This document shows, one piece after another, positions 15,546 through 24,645 of a stretch of 64,000 bases of DNA. Below the pieces are notes generated by a model that searched no databases, was not told the origin of the DNA, and saw nothing but the letters and a program-made list of their open reading frames with translations. The stretch spans positions 372,001 to 436,000 of the forward strand of contig NZ_WJYO01000005.1 of the NCBI RefSeq assembly GCF_010994095.1. Reading direction: 5' to 3'. This stretch comes from Mumia xiangluensis. GTDB taxonomy: Bacteria > Actinomycetota > Actinomycetes > Propionibacteriales > Nocardioidaceae. Numbering within the stretch: the first letter of the stretch is position 1; each line of letters begins with the position of its first letter. Made by a program: the position numbers and the translations under genes.

Positions 15546-18282
15546 GCCTGGTGCCGCTCGCTTCGGGACGACTGCTGTCGAGCGCGCGTCCACGGGCGAC
15601 CGGGTGACGTGGTGGGACGCCTACAACCAGAGTCTCCGAGCGTCAGGTCTCGGTGAGGAGAGCAGGCGCGCCGTCGCCGACGACGCCGACTTCATCGTCG
15701 ACACGGGCATCTTCGGTGCGGGGTCGCCCGGCGACGACGGTTGGCCCGAGAGCCGCGAGCGTGTCGGTCTCGTTATGGGTGCGGTCCAGTCCGGCAAGAC
15801 AGCGTCGATGATGGCGGTCGCTGCCAAGGCCATGGACGCTGGGGTCGACGCCGTCGTAGTGCTCGCAGGGACTCGTTCGGCGCTCTGGCTGCAGACCTTC
15901 GAACGGCTGGTCTCCCAGCTCGATGCGCTGCCCGATGGCAGCAAGCGACGAGTTCTCGTTCCGTCACGGCGGTCGATGGATTCGGACGCGGGGATCGACC
16001 TGTCGATGGTCTACGGCGTGAGCCGGCAGCAGGCGCGTCGCGCCGTCGCGAAGTCGAGGCCTTTCATCGCGGTCGTGATGAAGAATGTCGCGCACCTGCA
16101 ACGCGCTGCGCAGATGCTGCACGAGACCGTCTATCCCGCCGCCGCACGTCGTACCCGACCCTTTCACCTGCTCGTCATCGATGACGAGGCAGACGACTCG
16201 TCGGTGATGGACACCGGCACGGAGGATGTCGAGCACGTCCTCGAGCAGCGCCAGGTGCCCCGTCGGATCGTAGACCTGTGGGAAGCGAGGCGGCGACCCG
16301 GTGAGACGGCGAGCCCTCACCTGTACGCGACGTACATCGCCTACACGGCCACGCCCCAGGCGAACTTTCTGCAGAACCCCGACAACCCGCTCGCACCACG
16401 CGACTTCGTCGTCGGTCTGCGCACGCCGGGTGCCGAAGGGAGTGTTGAGGTCCGCAGCCCTTCGTACCGGGTGAGCGACGGGCTCGACGGGTGGTACACC
16501 GGCGGAGACATCTTCTACCGGAGGTTCGCGGCGGCAAGGCTCTGTGTGACGGTCGACGACCTCCCGCCAGACGCAGCGACGACAGAGGCCATCCGTGCGT
16601 TCCTCGTCGCGAGCGCCGTTCGCCTCATGCGCGAGCCCGACCGCAAGGGCCCACGCACGAGCCGTACCGTCCGGGGGGTGTCCAGCCGAGAGGTCACCGA
16701 CGCCGTCGCAAGGCCAGCCTCGATGCTCATCCACCCAGGGGCTGGGAAGGACGAGCACTTCGAGGTAGCCGACGAAGTACTCGCCTGGTCGCGGGGCGGG
16801 ACGGAACCGCCCGACGACGGTGCCCGGACCCTGGGCAGCGTCGGCATCGCCGCCGACATGGATCTGTCGCCGGAGCGATGGCTCCGGTGGCTTCGGTCGT
16901 ACGGCGAGTCGTCGGAGTTCGTCGCCGCGGCGGCCGACCCGTACCTGCTGCGCAGGATCCCCGAGGACGGCGAGTGGGACGAGGTCCGACGGCTCATCCT
17001 CGAAGAGATCGTCCCCGGCACGACCGTGGCAGTCATCAACAGCGACGAGCGTGCCGACGACCGCCCCAACTTCTCGCCGATCCGATCTGACGACGGGTGG
17101 GTGGCCCCGCCCAACCTGTCGACGATCTTCGTCTCGGGAAACGTCATGTCACGCGGCCTGACGCTCGAGGGGTTGCTGACGACGCTGTTCAGCCGGTCCA
17201 GCGATCAGCCGCTCGCCGACACCCAGATGCAGATGCAGCGGTGGTTCGGGTACCGCGGCCCGTACATCGACTTGTGCAGGGTCTTCGTCTCCCAAGAGCA
17301 GCTGGCGCTGTTCGCGCAGTACGACGAGAACGACGAGGCACTTCGGACCCAGATCCTTGAGGCGATGGCGTCCGATCCCGATCGCGCCCCGGACGTCACG
17401 GTCCTCCAGGGCCACTCGTTCAGGGCGACGGGAAAGATTGCGGGCGCGAAGGCGGTCCAGCTGTGGCCCGGGCCGCGCCCCTTCGTACGGCACATGAACC
17501 CGGTCGGCGGGGACCGGGCGAACCTGGAGCTCGTCGGCGCGCTGCGCGCGGAGCCTATGCACAAGGTAGACGCGTCGAAGGTGCCCCGCGGATTCCTTCT
17601 CGAGCGGACGTTAGACCTCGCCGCCGCCGCAGATCTGCTGGACCGACTGCGCTACGCCGACCACGCGAGAGTGAGTGATGACGAACGACGCTGGGCAACG
17701 GCAGAGAGTCACGCAAAAATGTCGTCCGGCGACTTTCTGAGCCCTCTCTATCGGGCGCCTGACAGCGACGACATCGCAGATATCGATCCTTCTCCGTACG
17801 ACATCGCTGCGTACCTGAGGCTTTGGGCGGCAGCGCTCGACCGCCGAGTTCCTGGGATGATGTCGACGGACGATCCCCCCGTCTCCTGGCGGTTGCTCGA
17901 CCTCGACCGTCGCGCGGAACAGCAGCCGCGGTTCCGGATCGGCATCCGCACGGGAACAGGGGAGCCGTTGACGGGCGGACCACTCGCGGGACTCAGGCCG
18001 ATGCGGCGGGAACTTCTCGCAGGCACCAACGACCTTGTCGCGACGTGGGGTTCGAGGAACCGTACGGGTGGTGTCATCCGGGGCGACGAGCTCTTCGACT
18101 ACGAGATGCTCGGCGAGCCGTCCCACCTGACCACGGCCGAGGCCCGGGCGCCGGGCAGCGACGGACTGATCCTGTTCCACGTCATCGATCGCGGAGGTGG
18201 CCAGGCGACGATCGCCGTGGGTGTCGCCATTCCCGTCGGCGGTCCCGACCACGTGCAGGCACGGAGAAGCACCGATGAGTGA
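15538..18282 (+). CDS. Z1-domain ATPase/helicase-like protein
   Basis: The product is 914 aa. Residues 81-88 are a Walker A loop (GAVQSGKT). 'LLVIDDEADDSS' is a DEXD-type Walker B, 'YIAYTATPQAN' is a helicase motif III-like TATP, and 'SGNVMSRGLTLEGL' with 'QMQRWFGYRG' forms the second RecA lobe. This is the Z1 family (PF10593), which Iyer and colleagues (2008) linked to restriction-modification operons with MORC-like ATPases. It is expected to translocate on or remodel DNA for the associated nuclease. Its ends overlap both neighbours by 8 nt. Confidence 0.88.
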   Translation: MSEPGAARFGTTAVERASTGDRVTWWDAYNQSLRASGLGEESRRAVADDADFIVDTGIFGAGSPGDDGWPESRERVGLVMGAVQSGKTASMMAVAAKAMDAGVDAVVVLAGTRSALWLQTFERLVSQLDALPDGSKRRVLVPSRRSMDSDAGIDLSMVYGVSRQQARRAVAKSRPFIAVVMKNVAHLQRAAQMLHETVYPAAARRTRPFHLLVIDDEADDSSVMDTGTEDVEHVLEQRQVPRRIVDLWEARRRPGETASPHLYATYIAYTATPQANFLQNPDNPLAPRDFVVGLRTPGAEGSVEVRSPSYRVSDGLDGWYTGGDIFYRRFAAARLCVTVDDLPPDAATTEAIRAFLVASAVRLMREPDRKGPRTSRTVRGVSSREVTDAVARPASMLIHPGAGKDEHFEVADEVLAWSRGGTEPPDDGARTLGSVGIAADMDLSPERWLRWLRSYGESSEFVAAAADPYLLRRIPEDGEWDEVRRLILEEIVPGTTVAVINSDERADDRPNFSPIRSDDGWVAPPNLSTIFVSGNVMSRGLTLEGLLTTLFSRSSDQPLADTQMQMQRWFGYRGPYIDLCRVFVSQEQLALFAQYDENDEALRTQILEAMASDPDRAPDVTVLQGHSFRATGKIAGAKAVQLWPGPRPFVRHMNPVGGDRANLELVGALRAEPMHKVDASKVPRGFLLERTLDLAAAADLLDRLRYADHARVSDDERRWATAESHAKMSSGDFLSPLYRAPDSDDIADIDPSPYDIAAYLRLWAAALDRRVPGMMSTDDPPVSWRLLDLDRRAEQQPRFRIGIRTGTGEPLTGGPLAGLRPMRRELLAGTNDLVATWGSRNRTGGVIRGDELFDYEMLGEPSHLTTAEARAPGSDGLILFHVIDRGGGQATIAVGVAIPVGGPDHVQARRSTDE

Positions 18283-19375
18283 CACCAGCGCGGAGTTCGC
18301 GCCACCGGCATCGTTCGAGTGGCTGCGCGACGAGATCGCCGATCTCGAGCGGAGCCGTGACGCCGCGAGCCGGGAGCTGCTCTGGGCCGACGAGGGCCAC
18401 CGCCTCGCCGTCTCACGTGACCCGCGCGGGGCTGTCGAGCTGTTCCTCCCGGGGCCGCCTCTCGAGCCTGTGCTCCCGCAGGTGAGCGCGAAGCTCGACC
18501 ACGACGCCTGGACGACCAAGGGCGGCGAGCCGCTCGCGGCTTCGCGCATCGTCCTGCCCGATGCCCCACACTTCGACGCCGTCGCTGCGTTCCTCGCCGC
18601 CGAGCTGCTCGAGCGCGGACTCGTCGACGATCGGGAGGGGGCCTTTCGGGCCACGGAGCCAATCATCGCGCTCGCGATCTCCCGCGCCGAGATCCAGAAC
18701 CAGGTGCTCCTCGGGCTTGTCGGGGAGCTCGTCGCGCTCCTCGCGCTCGTCCGCGCGGCACCGTCCGCCGCCGCGGCCGAGATCGTCGGCGGGTGGGCCG
18801 GCAGCTTCCGGTCGAACCGTGACCTCCAGGTTCGGACGGTCGGGGTCGAGGTCAAGACCACGACCGGCGCGGCGTCCCACCACCACATCCAGAGCCCGTT
18901 GCAAGTGACGCTCGGCCACGCCCGCGACGGCCAGCCGGAGACGGCGCTCTACCTCCTGAGCTTGGGCATCCGATGGCAGCCGTCGGGTAGCGGCGCAGGC
19001 ATGACGCTGCCCGAGCTCGTCGAGGACCTGCTGGCTCGCCTGCCCTCGGAGGACGGTGAGGATCTTCTGGCCCGGATCAAGCAGTACGGGGGCGACGCCG
19101 CCACCGGCTACGACCACGCCCGTGACCGCCTGCGGAGCAGGTATCGCCATCCGTTCCGCCTGACGTTCGAGCGCCTCTACGACGTCGTCGGCGACGATCT
19201 CAGGCTGCCTCAAGTGAGCGACTTCGACAGCATGAGCGCCGTCGACGCCGCAACGGTCAGCTTCGAGGTCAACCTCCCGCCCCAAGTCAGGGGTGATCGG
19301 AATCCGGTGGTCGGGTTGCCGGATATCTCACGTACGGTGCTCGCCGAGTCAGCGGTCGGGGTGCGCCAGGCGTGA
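18275..19375 (+). CDS. PD-(D/E)XK motif protein (DUF4420-like)
   Basis: The product is 366 aa from the ATG at 18275, overlapping the Z1 stop by 8 nt. 'GLVGELVALLAL' (a conserved glutamate helix), 'WAGSFRSNRDLQV' and 'VGVEVKTTTG' give an E...D...E-x-K arrangement typical of the PD-(D/E)XK nuclease core in DUF4420 proteins, which usually sit next to Z1 genes. It is the likely cleaving subunit of the cassette. It lacks a recognisable DNA-recognition domain. The GTGA at its end overlaps the methyltransferase start. Confidence 0.8.
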   Translation: MSDTSAEFAPPASFEWLRDEIADLERSRDAASRELLWADEGHRLAVSRDPRGAVELFLPGPPLEPVLPQVSAKLDHDAWTTKGGEPLAASRIVLPDAPHFDAVAAFLAAELLERGLVDDREGAFRATEPIIALAISRAEIQNQVLLGLVGELVALLALVRAAPSAAAAEIVGGWAGSFRSNRDLQVRTVGVEVKTTTGAASHHHIQSPLQVTLGHARDGQPETALYLLSLGIRWQPSGSGAGMTLPELVEDLLARLPSEDGEDLLARIKQYGGDAATGYDHARDRLRSRYRHPFRLTFERLYDVVGDDLRLPQVSDFDSMSAVDAATVSFEVNLPPQVRGDRNPVVGLPDISRTVLAESAVGVRQA

Positions 19376-20823
19376 GAGCTGCGTCGCAGGCGGCGGGTCG
19401 TACCGGGATTGGTCTGACGCATCAAGTAGTGTCCTCGAACATGAGCTCGAACGACCCTGCCTTCACGTTCGTCGATCTCTTTGCCGGAATCGGGGGCTTC
19501 GCCGCTGCGCTGAAGGCATTCGGTGGCGCCTCGGTGTACTCGGTCGAGATCGACCGCGTCGCCGCCAAGGTCTACGAGCAGAACTGGGGCCACTCGCCTC
19601 TGGGGGACATCACTGTCGACGCGAACGACACCGCAATGAACGTGCCGGAGCATCACATCCTCACTGCGGGCTTCCCGTGCCAGCCCTTCTCGAAGTCCGG
19701 TGCGCAGCGTGGCATGGACGAGACACGCGGGACCCTGTTCTGGAACATCCTCAAGATCATCGAGGCTCACCACCCGCCGGTAGTCGTGCTCGAAAACGTC
19801 CGCAATCTCGCCGGGCCACGGCACCGGCACGAGTGGCAGGTCATCATCGAGCAGCTCCGTGCGCAGGGCTACCACGTCGCTGACGAGCCGGCGGTGTTCT
19901 CACCCCATCTGCTGCCGCGCCAGCGCGGTGGACGCCCGCACGTCCGTGAGCGCGTCTTCATCACCGCGACCCACGACCCGGACGGCTTAGGTGAGGTCGA
20001 CCCGCTTCCGGCGGTGCGCAACGAGTCGCTCCGCGGGGGAGAGGAGTGGGACCTCGAGGTCGACCTCCCGCTCGAGCCAGACCATCAGGCCGAATGCTGC
20101 GAGCTCTCCGACGAGGAGATCCGCTGGATCGATGCCTGGGACGACTGGGTACGGATGATGTGGAGGCTGCGCCGGGAAGAGGCTGGGCGGACGAGCGAGC
20201 CGATGCGGCGTCTCCCCGGCTTTCCGGTCTGGTCGGACGCCTGGGTCCACGTTGATGCGCTCGAGATCCTCGACGGAACGCCAAGCTGGAAGGAGAACTT
20301 CCTGCGGAAGAACGCGGACCTCTACACCGCCCACGCGAGCGACTTCGACGCCTGGCGCGACCGTCACGGAGTTCGCGACTTCCCCGCGTCCCGGCGCAAG
20401 TTCGAGTGGCAGGCCCAGTCGGCGCAGACCCTGTGGGAGTGCGTGATGCAGATGCGGCCGTCGGGCATCCGGGCGAAGCGGGCGACGCATCTCCCGGCGT
20501 TGGTCGCGATCACGCAGACCTCGATCATCGGTCCGAGACGCAGGCGGCTGTCGCCTCGAGAGGCGGCACGCCTTCAGGGGCTCCCGGACAACTTCCTGTT
20601 CGACGGTCAGCGAGCGGCATCGACGTACCGCCAGCTGGGCAACGGCGTCAACGTCGGGGTGGTGTGGCACGTGCTGCGTGAGCATGTCAGGCGTGACGAG
20701 CCGATCCTGAAGCGGACCGCAGCTGGCCGACGGGTGATTGATGCCGTCCTCGCGCCAGAGGTCCTCGGTCCCGACCACGCGTTGGAGCGCGTGGTGGAGG
20801 AGTCCCAGAGGCGGGCCGGCTAG
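19372..20823 (+). CDS. DNA (cytosine-5-)-methyltransferase
   Basis: The product is 483 aa from the GTG overlapping the previous stop, or 460 aa from the ATG at 19441, which begins just before motif I and has a TAGTGT box ahead; the latter may allow separate expression. All m5C motifs are visible: I 'FVDLFAGIGGF', IV 'GFPCQPFSKSG' with the catalytic cysteine (Cys103 from the GTG), VI 'LENVRNL', VIII 'GRPHVRERVFI', IX 'LSPREAARLQGLPDNF', X 'QLGNGVNVGVV'. The variable target-recognition region (about 210-370) is large, so the site cannot be predicted. It should protect host DNA from the associated nuclease. Confidence 0.95.
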   Translation: MRAASQAAGRTGIGLTHQVVSSNMSSNDPAFTFVDLFAGIGGFAAALKAFGGASVYSVEIDRVAAKVYEQNWGHSPLGDITVDANDTAMNVPEHHILTAGFPCQPFSKSGAQRGMDETRGTLFWNILKIIEAHHPPVVVLENVRNLAGPRHRHEWQVIIEQLRAQGYHVADEPAVFSPHLLPRQRGGRPHVRERVFITATHDPDGLGEVDPLPAVRNESLRGGEEWDLEVDLPLEPDHQAECCELSDEEIRWIDAWDDWVRMMWRLRREEAGRTSEPMRRLPGFPVWSDAWVHVDALEILDGTPSWKENFLRKNADLYTAHASDFDAWRDRHGVRDFPASRRKFEWQAQSAQTLWECVMQMRPSGIRAKRATHLPALVAITQTSIIGPRRRRLSPREAARLQGLPDNFLFDGQRAASTYRQLGNGVNVGVVWHVLREHVRRDEPILKRTAAGRRVIDAVLAPEVLGPDHALERVVEESQRRAG

Positions 20824-21284
20824 AGCGCACTGAGGGTCGCCAGCACGGTGTCGGCGGCGGACGCTGGCGGCTCGTGCTCCCAGAATCGGAGGACGGTCCA
20901 GCCTTTCTCTTCGAGGAGCCGTGTGGTGTCGGCATCGCGGCGCTGGTTGGCCCCTAGCTTGGTACTCCACCAGCCGCTGTTGCTCGTCGGTGACGTCCCG
21001 TGAATGGGGCAGTTGTGCCAGAAGCAGCCGTCGACGAACACAGCGAGTCGCATGCGGGTGAACGCGATGTCGATGCTCCGGCGACGGTTCCCCGGGACGG
21101 GAAACGCGACCCGGTAGCGGAGGCCGCGGGCGTGGAGCTCCCGCCGCAGCGAGAGCTCGGGCTTGGTGTCCTGCCGGAGCGCGCGCGACATTCGCGCGGA
21201 CACCGCCGCGCTGCTGGCTCCTGGGTGCGCGGGAACGTGGAAGGGGTTCTCTTCGCCCATGCTGGCTCCCGTTCGGCGGAACAA
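20820..21284 (-). CDS. vsr: Very short patch repair endonuclease
   Basis: The product is 154 aa (or 146 aa from the ATG at 21260), the usual Vsr length. Motifs 'MSRALRQDTKPELSLRRELH', 'SIDIAFTRMRLAVFVDGCFWHNCP' and 'GWTVLRFWEHE' match Vsr. It nicks at T:G mismatches formed when 5-methylcytosine deaminates, so it pairs with the methyltransferase. The two genes converge and share one CTAG: TAG on the plus strand (20821-20823) and TAG on the minus strand (20822-20820). Confidence 0.93.
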   Translation of the reverse strand: MFRRTGASMGEENPFHVPAHPGASSAAVSARMSRALRQDTKPELSLRRELHARGLRYRVAFPVPGNRRRSIDIAFTRMRLAVFVDGCFWHNCPIHGTSPTSNSGWWSTKLGANQRRDADTTRLLEEKGWTVLRFWEHEPPASAADTVLATLSAL

Positions 21285-21478
21285 GGCATTCGTTGCGGTC
21301 TCGTGAGGCCGAGCGATTGCCTCGGCTCCAGGCTGACAATCCTATGCAGCGTTGCGTTGCGTGTGCTGCGTGCCAGTTTCGCTATCCTCACCACCATCAG
21401 TCCGCAACGGCCCGACAGGCGCGTCGATGACAAGCCTCCACCCGTGCGGGAAGTGCTCATGCCTTCCTGGGGTTTGTC

Positions 21479-23338
21479 GTGCCGTTGTTTCGGGGTTCGG
21501 TGGCGCACTTGCGCGCCCAGATCGAGGGCGGCTCGCTGGTGCCGACGTTGGTCGAGCAGTACCGCCACCAGCTTGGTCGTTCCGCGCCGCCGGCAGAGGT
21601 TCGGTCCTGGGAGCGAAGTCTGGCGGTGCTCGCGACCGACCTCGCCGACGCCGGGCTCGATCAGGTCGAGGCGCTCGTCGAGTACCAGCTCCCGCTGACG
21701 AGCAAGCGCGCCGACGTAGTTCTCTGCGGGACACATCCACGCACCGGCGCGGCGTCGTACGTGATCGTCGAGCTCAAGCAGTGGACGCGTGCTCACCTGA
21801 TCGAGGACGCGATCGACGTCGTCGAGCTCGACGGCTCAGGTGAGCGGCTTCACCCGGTCGAACAGGTCCGCCGCTACTGCACTCACCTCGGCGACTTCGC
21901 TGCGGTTCTCGCGAACAACGACGATCAGCTGGCTGGCGTGGCATACCTTCACAACGCCACCGACGCCGACATCGCCGAGCTCTGGGAGCTCCCGCAGACT
22001 GAGCACGGGCGGATGTACACCGGCCAGCGACGTGGTGCGTTTTTGGACTACCTCCGTACGCGGCTCTCGCCTGCGTCGGGCTCCGCCGCAGCCGACGACC
22101 TCCTGAGCTCCGCCGTACGACCGAGCAAGCAGCTGATGGCGCTCGCCGCCGAGGAGGTGCAGCGGCGTGAGCAGTTCGTCCTCCTCGACGAGCAGCAGGT
22201 CGCGTACTCGCTCGTGCTCCGCGCCGTCGAGCGAGCGTACGCGCGCAATACCAAGGAGGTGCTGGTCATCTCCGGAGGTCCCGGCTCCGGCAAGAGCGTG
22301 ATCGCCCTTTCGCTCCTCGGTGAGCTGTCGCGACGGGGGATGACTGCGCTCCATGCGACTGGCTCGAGCGCGTTCACTCAGACGCTCCGCCGGGTCGCCG
22401 GCGCGCGGGCGCCGCGGGTGAAGGGGATGTTCAAGTACTTCAACCAGTTTGTCACCGCTCAGCGCAACGGGATCGACGTCTTGATCTGCGACGAGGCGCA
22501 CCGACTTCGTGAGACCTCGGCGAACCGCTATACAAAGGCGACCGAGCGTACGGGCAAGCCTCAGGTCGAGGAGCTCATCGATGCTGCGCGGGTCCCCGTG
22601 TTCCTGCTGGACGAGCACCAGGTTGTCCGCCCCGGCGAGATCGGCACGGTCGACGACATCGAAGCGGCGGCTACGCGGCTCGGGCTGCAGACGAGGGTCG
22701 TCGATCTCGACGGCCAGTTTCGTTGCGGCGGGAGTCGGGCGTACGAGCACTGGGTTCTGCGGCTGCTCGGGCTCGAGCCCGGCGGTCCGGTCGAGTGGGA
22801 GGGCGACGAGGCATTCGCGCTCGACCTCGCAGAGGCGCCGAGTCCGATGGAGGAGCATCTTCGTTCTCTTCTCGCGGGTGGGTACGGAGCGCGAATGGCG
22901 GCTGGCTACTGCTGGCGGTGGAGCGATCCGATCAAGGGCGGCGGCCTCGAGCCCGATGTACAGATCGGCGACTGGCAGAAGCCGTGGAACAACAAGAAGC
23001 AGACGTCGCACGCAGGCGCGCCGGGGACGCCCTTCTGGGCGACCGATCCCGCCGGGTTCGACCAGGTTGGTTGCATCTACACCGCGCAGGGCTTCGAGTA
23101 CGACTACTCCGGCGTGATCATGGGGCCCGACCTCGTGTGGCGAACCGATCGCTGGGTGGCGCAGCCCGATGCCAGCCACGACACGGCGGTCAAGCGTGGG
23201 TCGTACGGCGAGTTCGATCGGGCGATCCGCAACGCGTACAAGGTCCTGCTGACGCGCGGGATGCGGGGCACGATCGTGTACTCGTCCGATCCCGAGACGC
23301 AGGCGTTATTGGACTCACTCATCCCGGCACAGGCGTGA
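21479..23338 (+). CDS. DUF2075 ATPase/helicase with N-terminal nuclease-like domain
   Basis: The product is 619 aa from a GTG. Residues about 65-110 ('LTSKRADVVLCG...YVIVELKQWTRA') give a D...ExK signature of a PD-(D/E)XK-type nuclease fold. Residues about 265-610 form a P-loop domain: Walker A 'SGGPGSGKSVIA', 'LICDEAHRLRE' Walker B, 'FLLDEHQVVRPGE', and the DUF2075 closing pattern 'GCIYTAQGFEYDYSGVIMG...NAYKVLLTRGMRG'. It lies 13 nt upstream of the MazG-like gene, a pairing I recall from many genomes. It is likely a nucleic-acid-processing defence protein, but no mechanism is established. Confidence 0.85.
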   Translation: MPLFRGSVAHLRAQIEGGSLVPTLVEQYRHQLGRSAPPAEVRSWERSLAVLATDLADAGLDQVEALVEYQLPLTSKRADVVLCGTHPRTGAASYVIVELKQWTRAHLIEDAIDVVELDGSGERLHPVEQVRRYCTHLGDFAAVLANNDDQLAGVAYLHNATDADIAELWELPQTEHGRMYTGQRRGAFLDYLRTRLSPASGSAAADDLLSSAVRPSKQLMALAAEEVQRREQFVLLDEQQVAYSLVLRAVERAYARNTKEVLVISGGPGSGKSVIALSLLGELSRRGMTALHATGSSAFTQTLRRVAGARAPRVKGMFKYFNQFVTAQRNGIDVLICDEAHRLRETSANRYTKATERTGKPQVEELIDAARVPVFLLDEHQVVRPGEIGTVDDIEAAATRLGLQTRVVDLDGQFRCGGSRAYEHWVLRLLGLEPGGPVEWEGDEAFALDLAEAPSPMEEHLRSLLAGGYGARMAAGYCWRWSDPIKGGGLEPDVQIGDWQKPWNNKKQTSHAGAPGTPFWATDPAGFDQVGCIYTAQGFEYDYSGVIMGPDLVWRTDRWVAQPDASHDTAVKRGSYGEFDRAIRNAYKVLLTRGMRGTIVYSSDPETQALLDSLIPAQA

Positions 23339-23351
23339 GAGGCTGGCGGTT

Positions 23352-23666
23352 ATGTCAGACCTGACGGCGTTGCGGGATGCGATGCGCGAGTTCACGGCGG
23401 AGCGTGGCTGGGAGCGGTTTCATGATCCGAAGTCGCTGATCGTCGCGCTTGTCGGGGAGGTCGGGGAACTGTGCGAGCTGTTTCAGTGGCTGCCGTCTGG
23501 TGAAGCCGCCGCGCTCGCCGGCGAGGAGCCGTTGAGGACGCGGGCGGGAGAGGAGATGGCGGACGTGCTGCTCTATCTCGTACGACTTGCGGACGTGCTC
23601 GGGGTCGACCTTGCGGCTGCGGCCGAGCGGAAGATGCGGCTGAACGCGGAGAAGCATCGCGCGTAG
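23352..23666 (+). CDS. MazG-like nucleotide pyrophosphohydrolase
   Basis: The product is 104 aa. The 'VGEVGELCELFQW' helix followed by 'GEEMADVLLYLVRLADVLGVDL' gives the EExxE...ExxD metal-binding arrangement of the all-alpha NTP pyrophosphatase family. It hydrolyses NTPs or dNTPs to monophosphates; the preferred substrate cannot be read. It is in an operon with the DUF2075 gene (13-nt gap). Its TAG abuts the TGA of the convergent HNH gene with no intergenic base. Confidence 0.9.
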   Translation: MSDLTALRDAMREFTAERGWERFHDPKSLIVALVGEVGELCELFQWLPSGEAAALAGEEPLRTRAGEEMADVLLYLVRLADVLGVDLAAAAERKMRLNAEKHRA

Positions 23667-24509
23667 TCAGCGCAGCCAGCTGCAGGCCTTGTTGTGCCTG
23701 CGGAGGAGCCCGGTGTCGGGTCCAAGCTGCTCGACCACCACAGCGATCTCGCGATTGTTGAGCTGGGCGTACTCGCCGCCGATCGCGGGGGCGACGCGGA
23801 CCTGACGAGTCGGGAGGACTGTGAGTCGGTGGAGATCGAAGAGCGTGTGGACGTCCGACCGGAGCAGCAGGCCGTTGCGAGCGTCGTTGGTGTGTTGGCC
23901 GCGGTACGGGGTGATGTGGGCGGCCTCGAGCACGTCAGTGACCCGCGTGCCAGTGATGGCGCACGCTCCGCCGTACGCGTCGAGGAGCTGCCGGCGGAAC
24001 GCGCTCTGGCCGCGGCGGGCGGCGATCGCGCGGGTCTGCCAGGCGCGTGTGTCGAGGTTGGCCGGGATGTCGAGCTCGGAGAGTGGCGGGGTGTCGTCGC
24101 CGTGCCCCTCACCGGTGAAGTAGACAATCAGGTCGCTGACTCCCATGTCGGTCTTCACGGTGATGAAGCCGTTGCTCGCTAGCGCGCCTGAGCCGATCGT
24201 GGACTGCATGTCGGTCCACCTCGTTACGACCGGCTCGTCCGGTTCGGACACGAGCTCCATGCCGAACTTGTACTCGTAGGGCTTCACGCGATGATCCGGC
24301 CAGGGAAGCTTGTCGGTGGACGAGACTGGTGAAGCATCGGTCGTCGCGCGTGCGTACGCGATGAGGCCGGTGCCGCCCGACATCCAGAAGAAGAGGTCGT
24401 CGCCCGCGCGAACCGGGCGTCGAGCCCGAGTTGCCCAGATGCCGTTGTCTCTACCGAGTCTCCAGTTCTCAGGGACTTTGCTGCCCACGGTGATGACGTG
24501 ACCTGCCAA
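23667..24509 (-). CDS. EVE-like/HNH endonuclease, candidate modification-dependent nuclease
   Basis: The product is 280 aa. Residues 1-about 150 ('MAGHVITVGSKVPENW...GIWATRAR...GDDLFFWMSGGTGLIAYARAT') resemble an EVE/PUA-like fold that reads modified bases. Residues about 175-255 are an HNH_2 nuclease: 'LLDAYGGACAITGTR', 'EAAHITPYRGQHTNDARNGL', 'DVHTLFDLHRL'. EVE-HNH fusions are known as type IV-like restriction proteins. The first domain assignment is mine by pattern and should be taken as probable. It converges on the MazG-like gene. The 136 nt upstream hold no gene. Confidence 0.8.
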   Translation of the reverse strand: MAGHVITVGSKVPENWRLGRDNGIWATRARRPVRAGDDLFFWMSGGTGLIAYARATTDASPVSSTDKLPWPDHRVKPYEYKFGMELVSEPDEPVVTRWTDMQSTIGSGALASNGFITVKTDMGVSDLIVYFTGEGHGDDTPPLSELDIPANLDTRAWQTRAIAARRGQSAFRRQLLDAYGGACAITGTRVTDVLEAAHITPYRGQHTNDARNGLLLRSDVHTLFDLHRLTVLPTRQVRVAPAIGGEYAQLNNREIAVVVEQLGPDTGLLRRHNKACSWLR

Positions 24510-24645
24510 GGCGGCGATCCTCTCGAGATCGCTACGGGTGGAGGTTGCGCCGGAGGGAACCTGTCGGGCCGAAGCTCGTGCTGTGTGTGATGGGGAGCCT
24601 AATGCAGGCTGTCGGCAACGCTCGAATGTTGCCTAAAGGCAGGGA

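Noticed and set aside
13305-21284. BREX, DISARM or a standard type I restriction locus
   Set aside because: There is no PglZ, PglX, DrmA/B/C, HsdR or HsdS gene; the set is instead DUF262, Z1, PD-(D/E)XK, m5C methyltransferase and Vsr.
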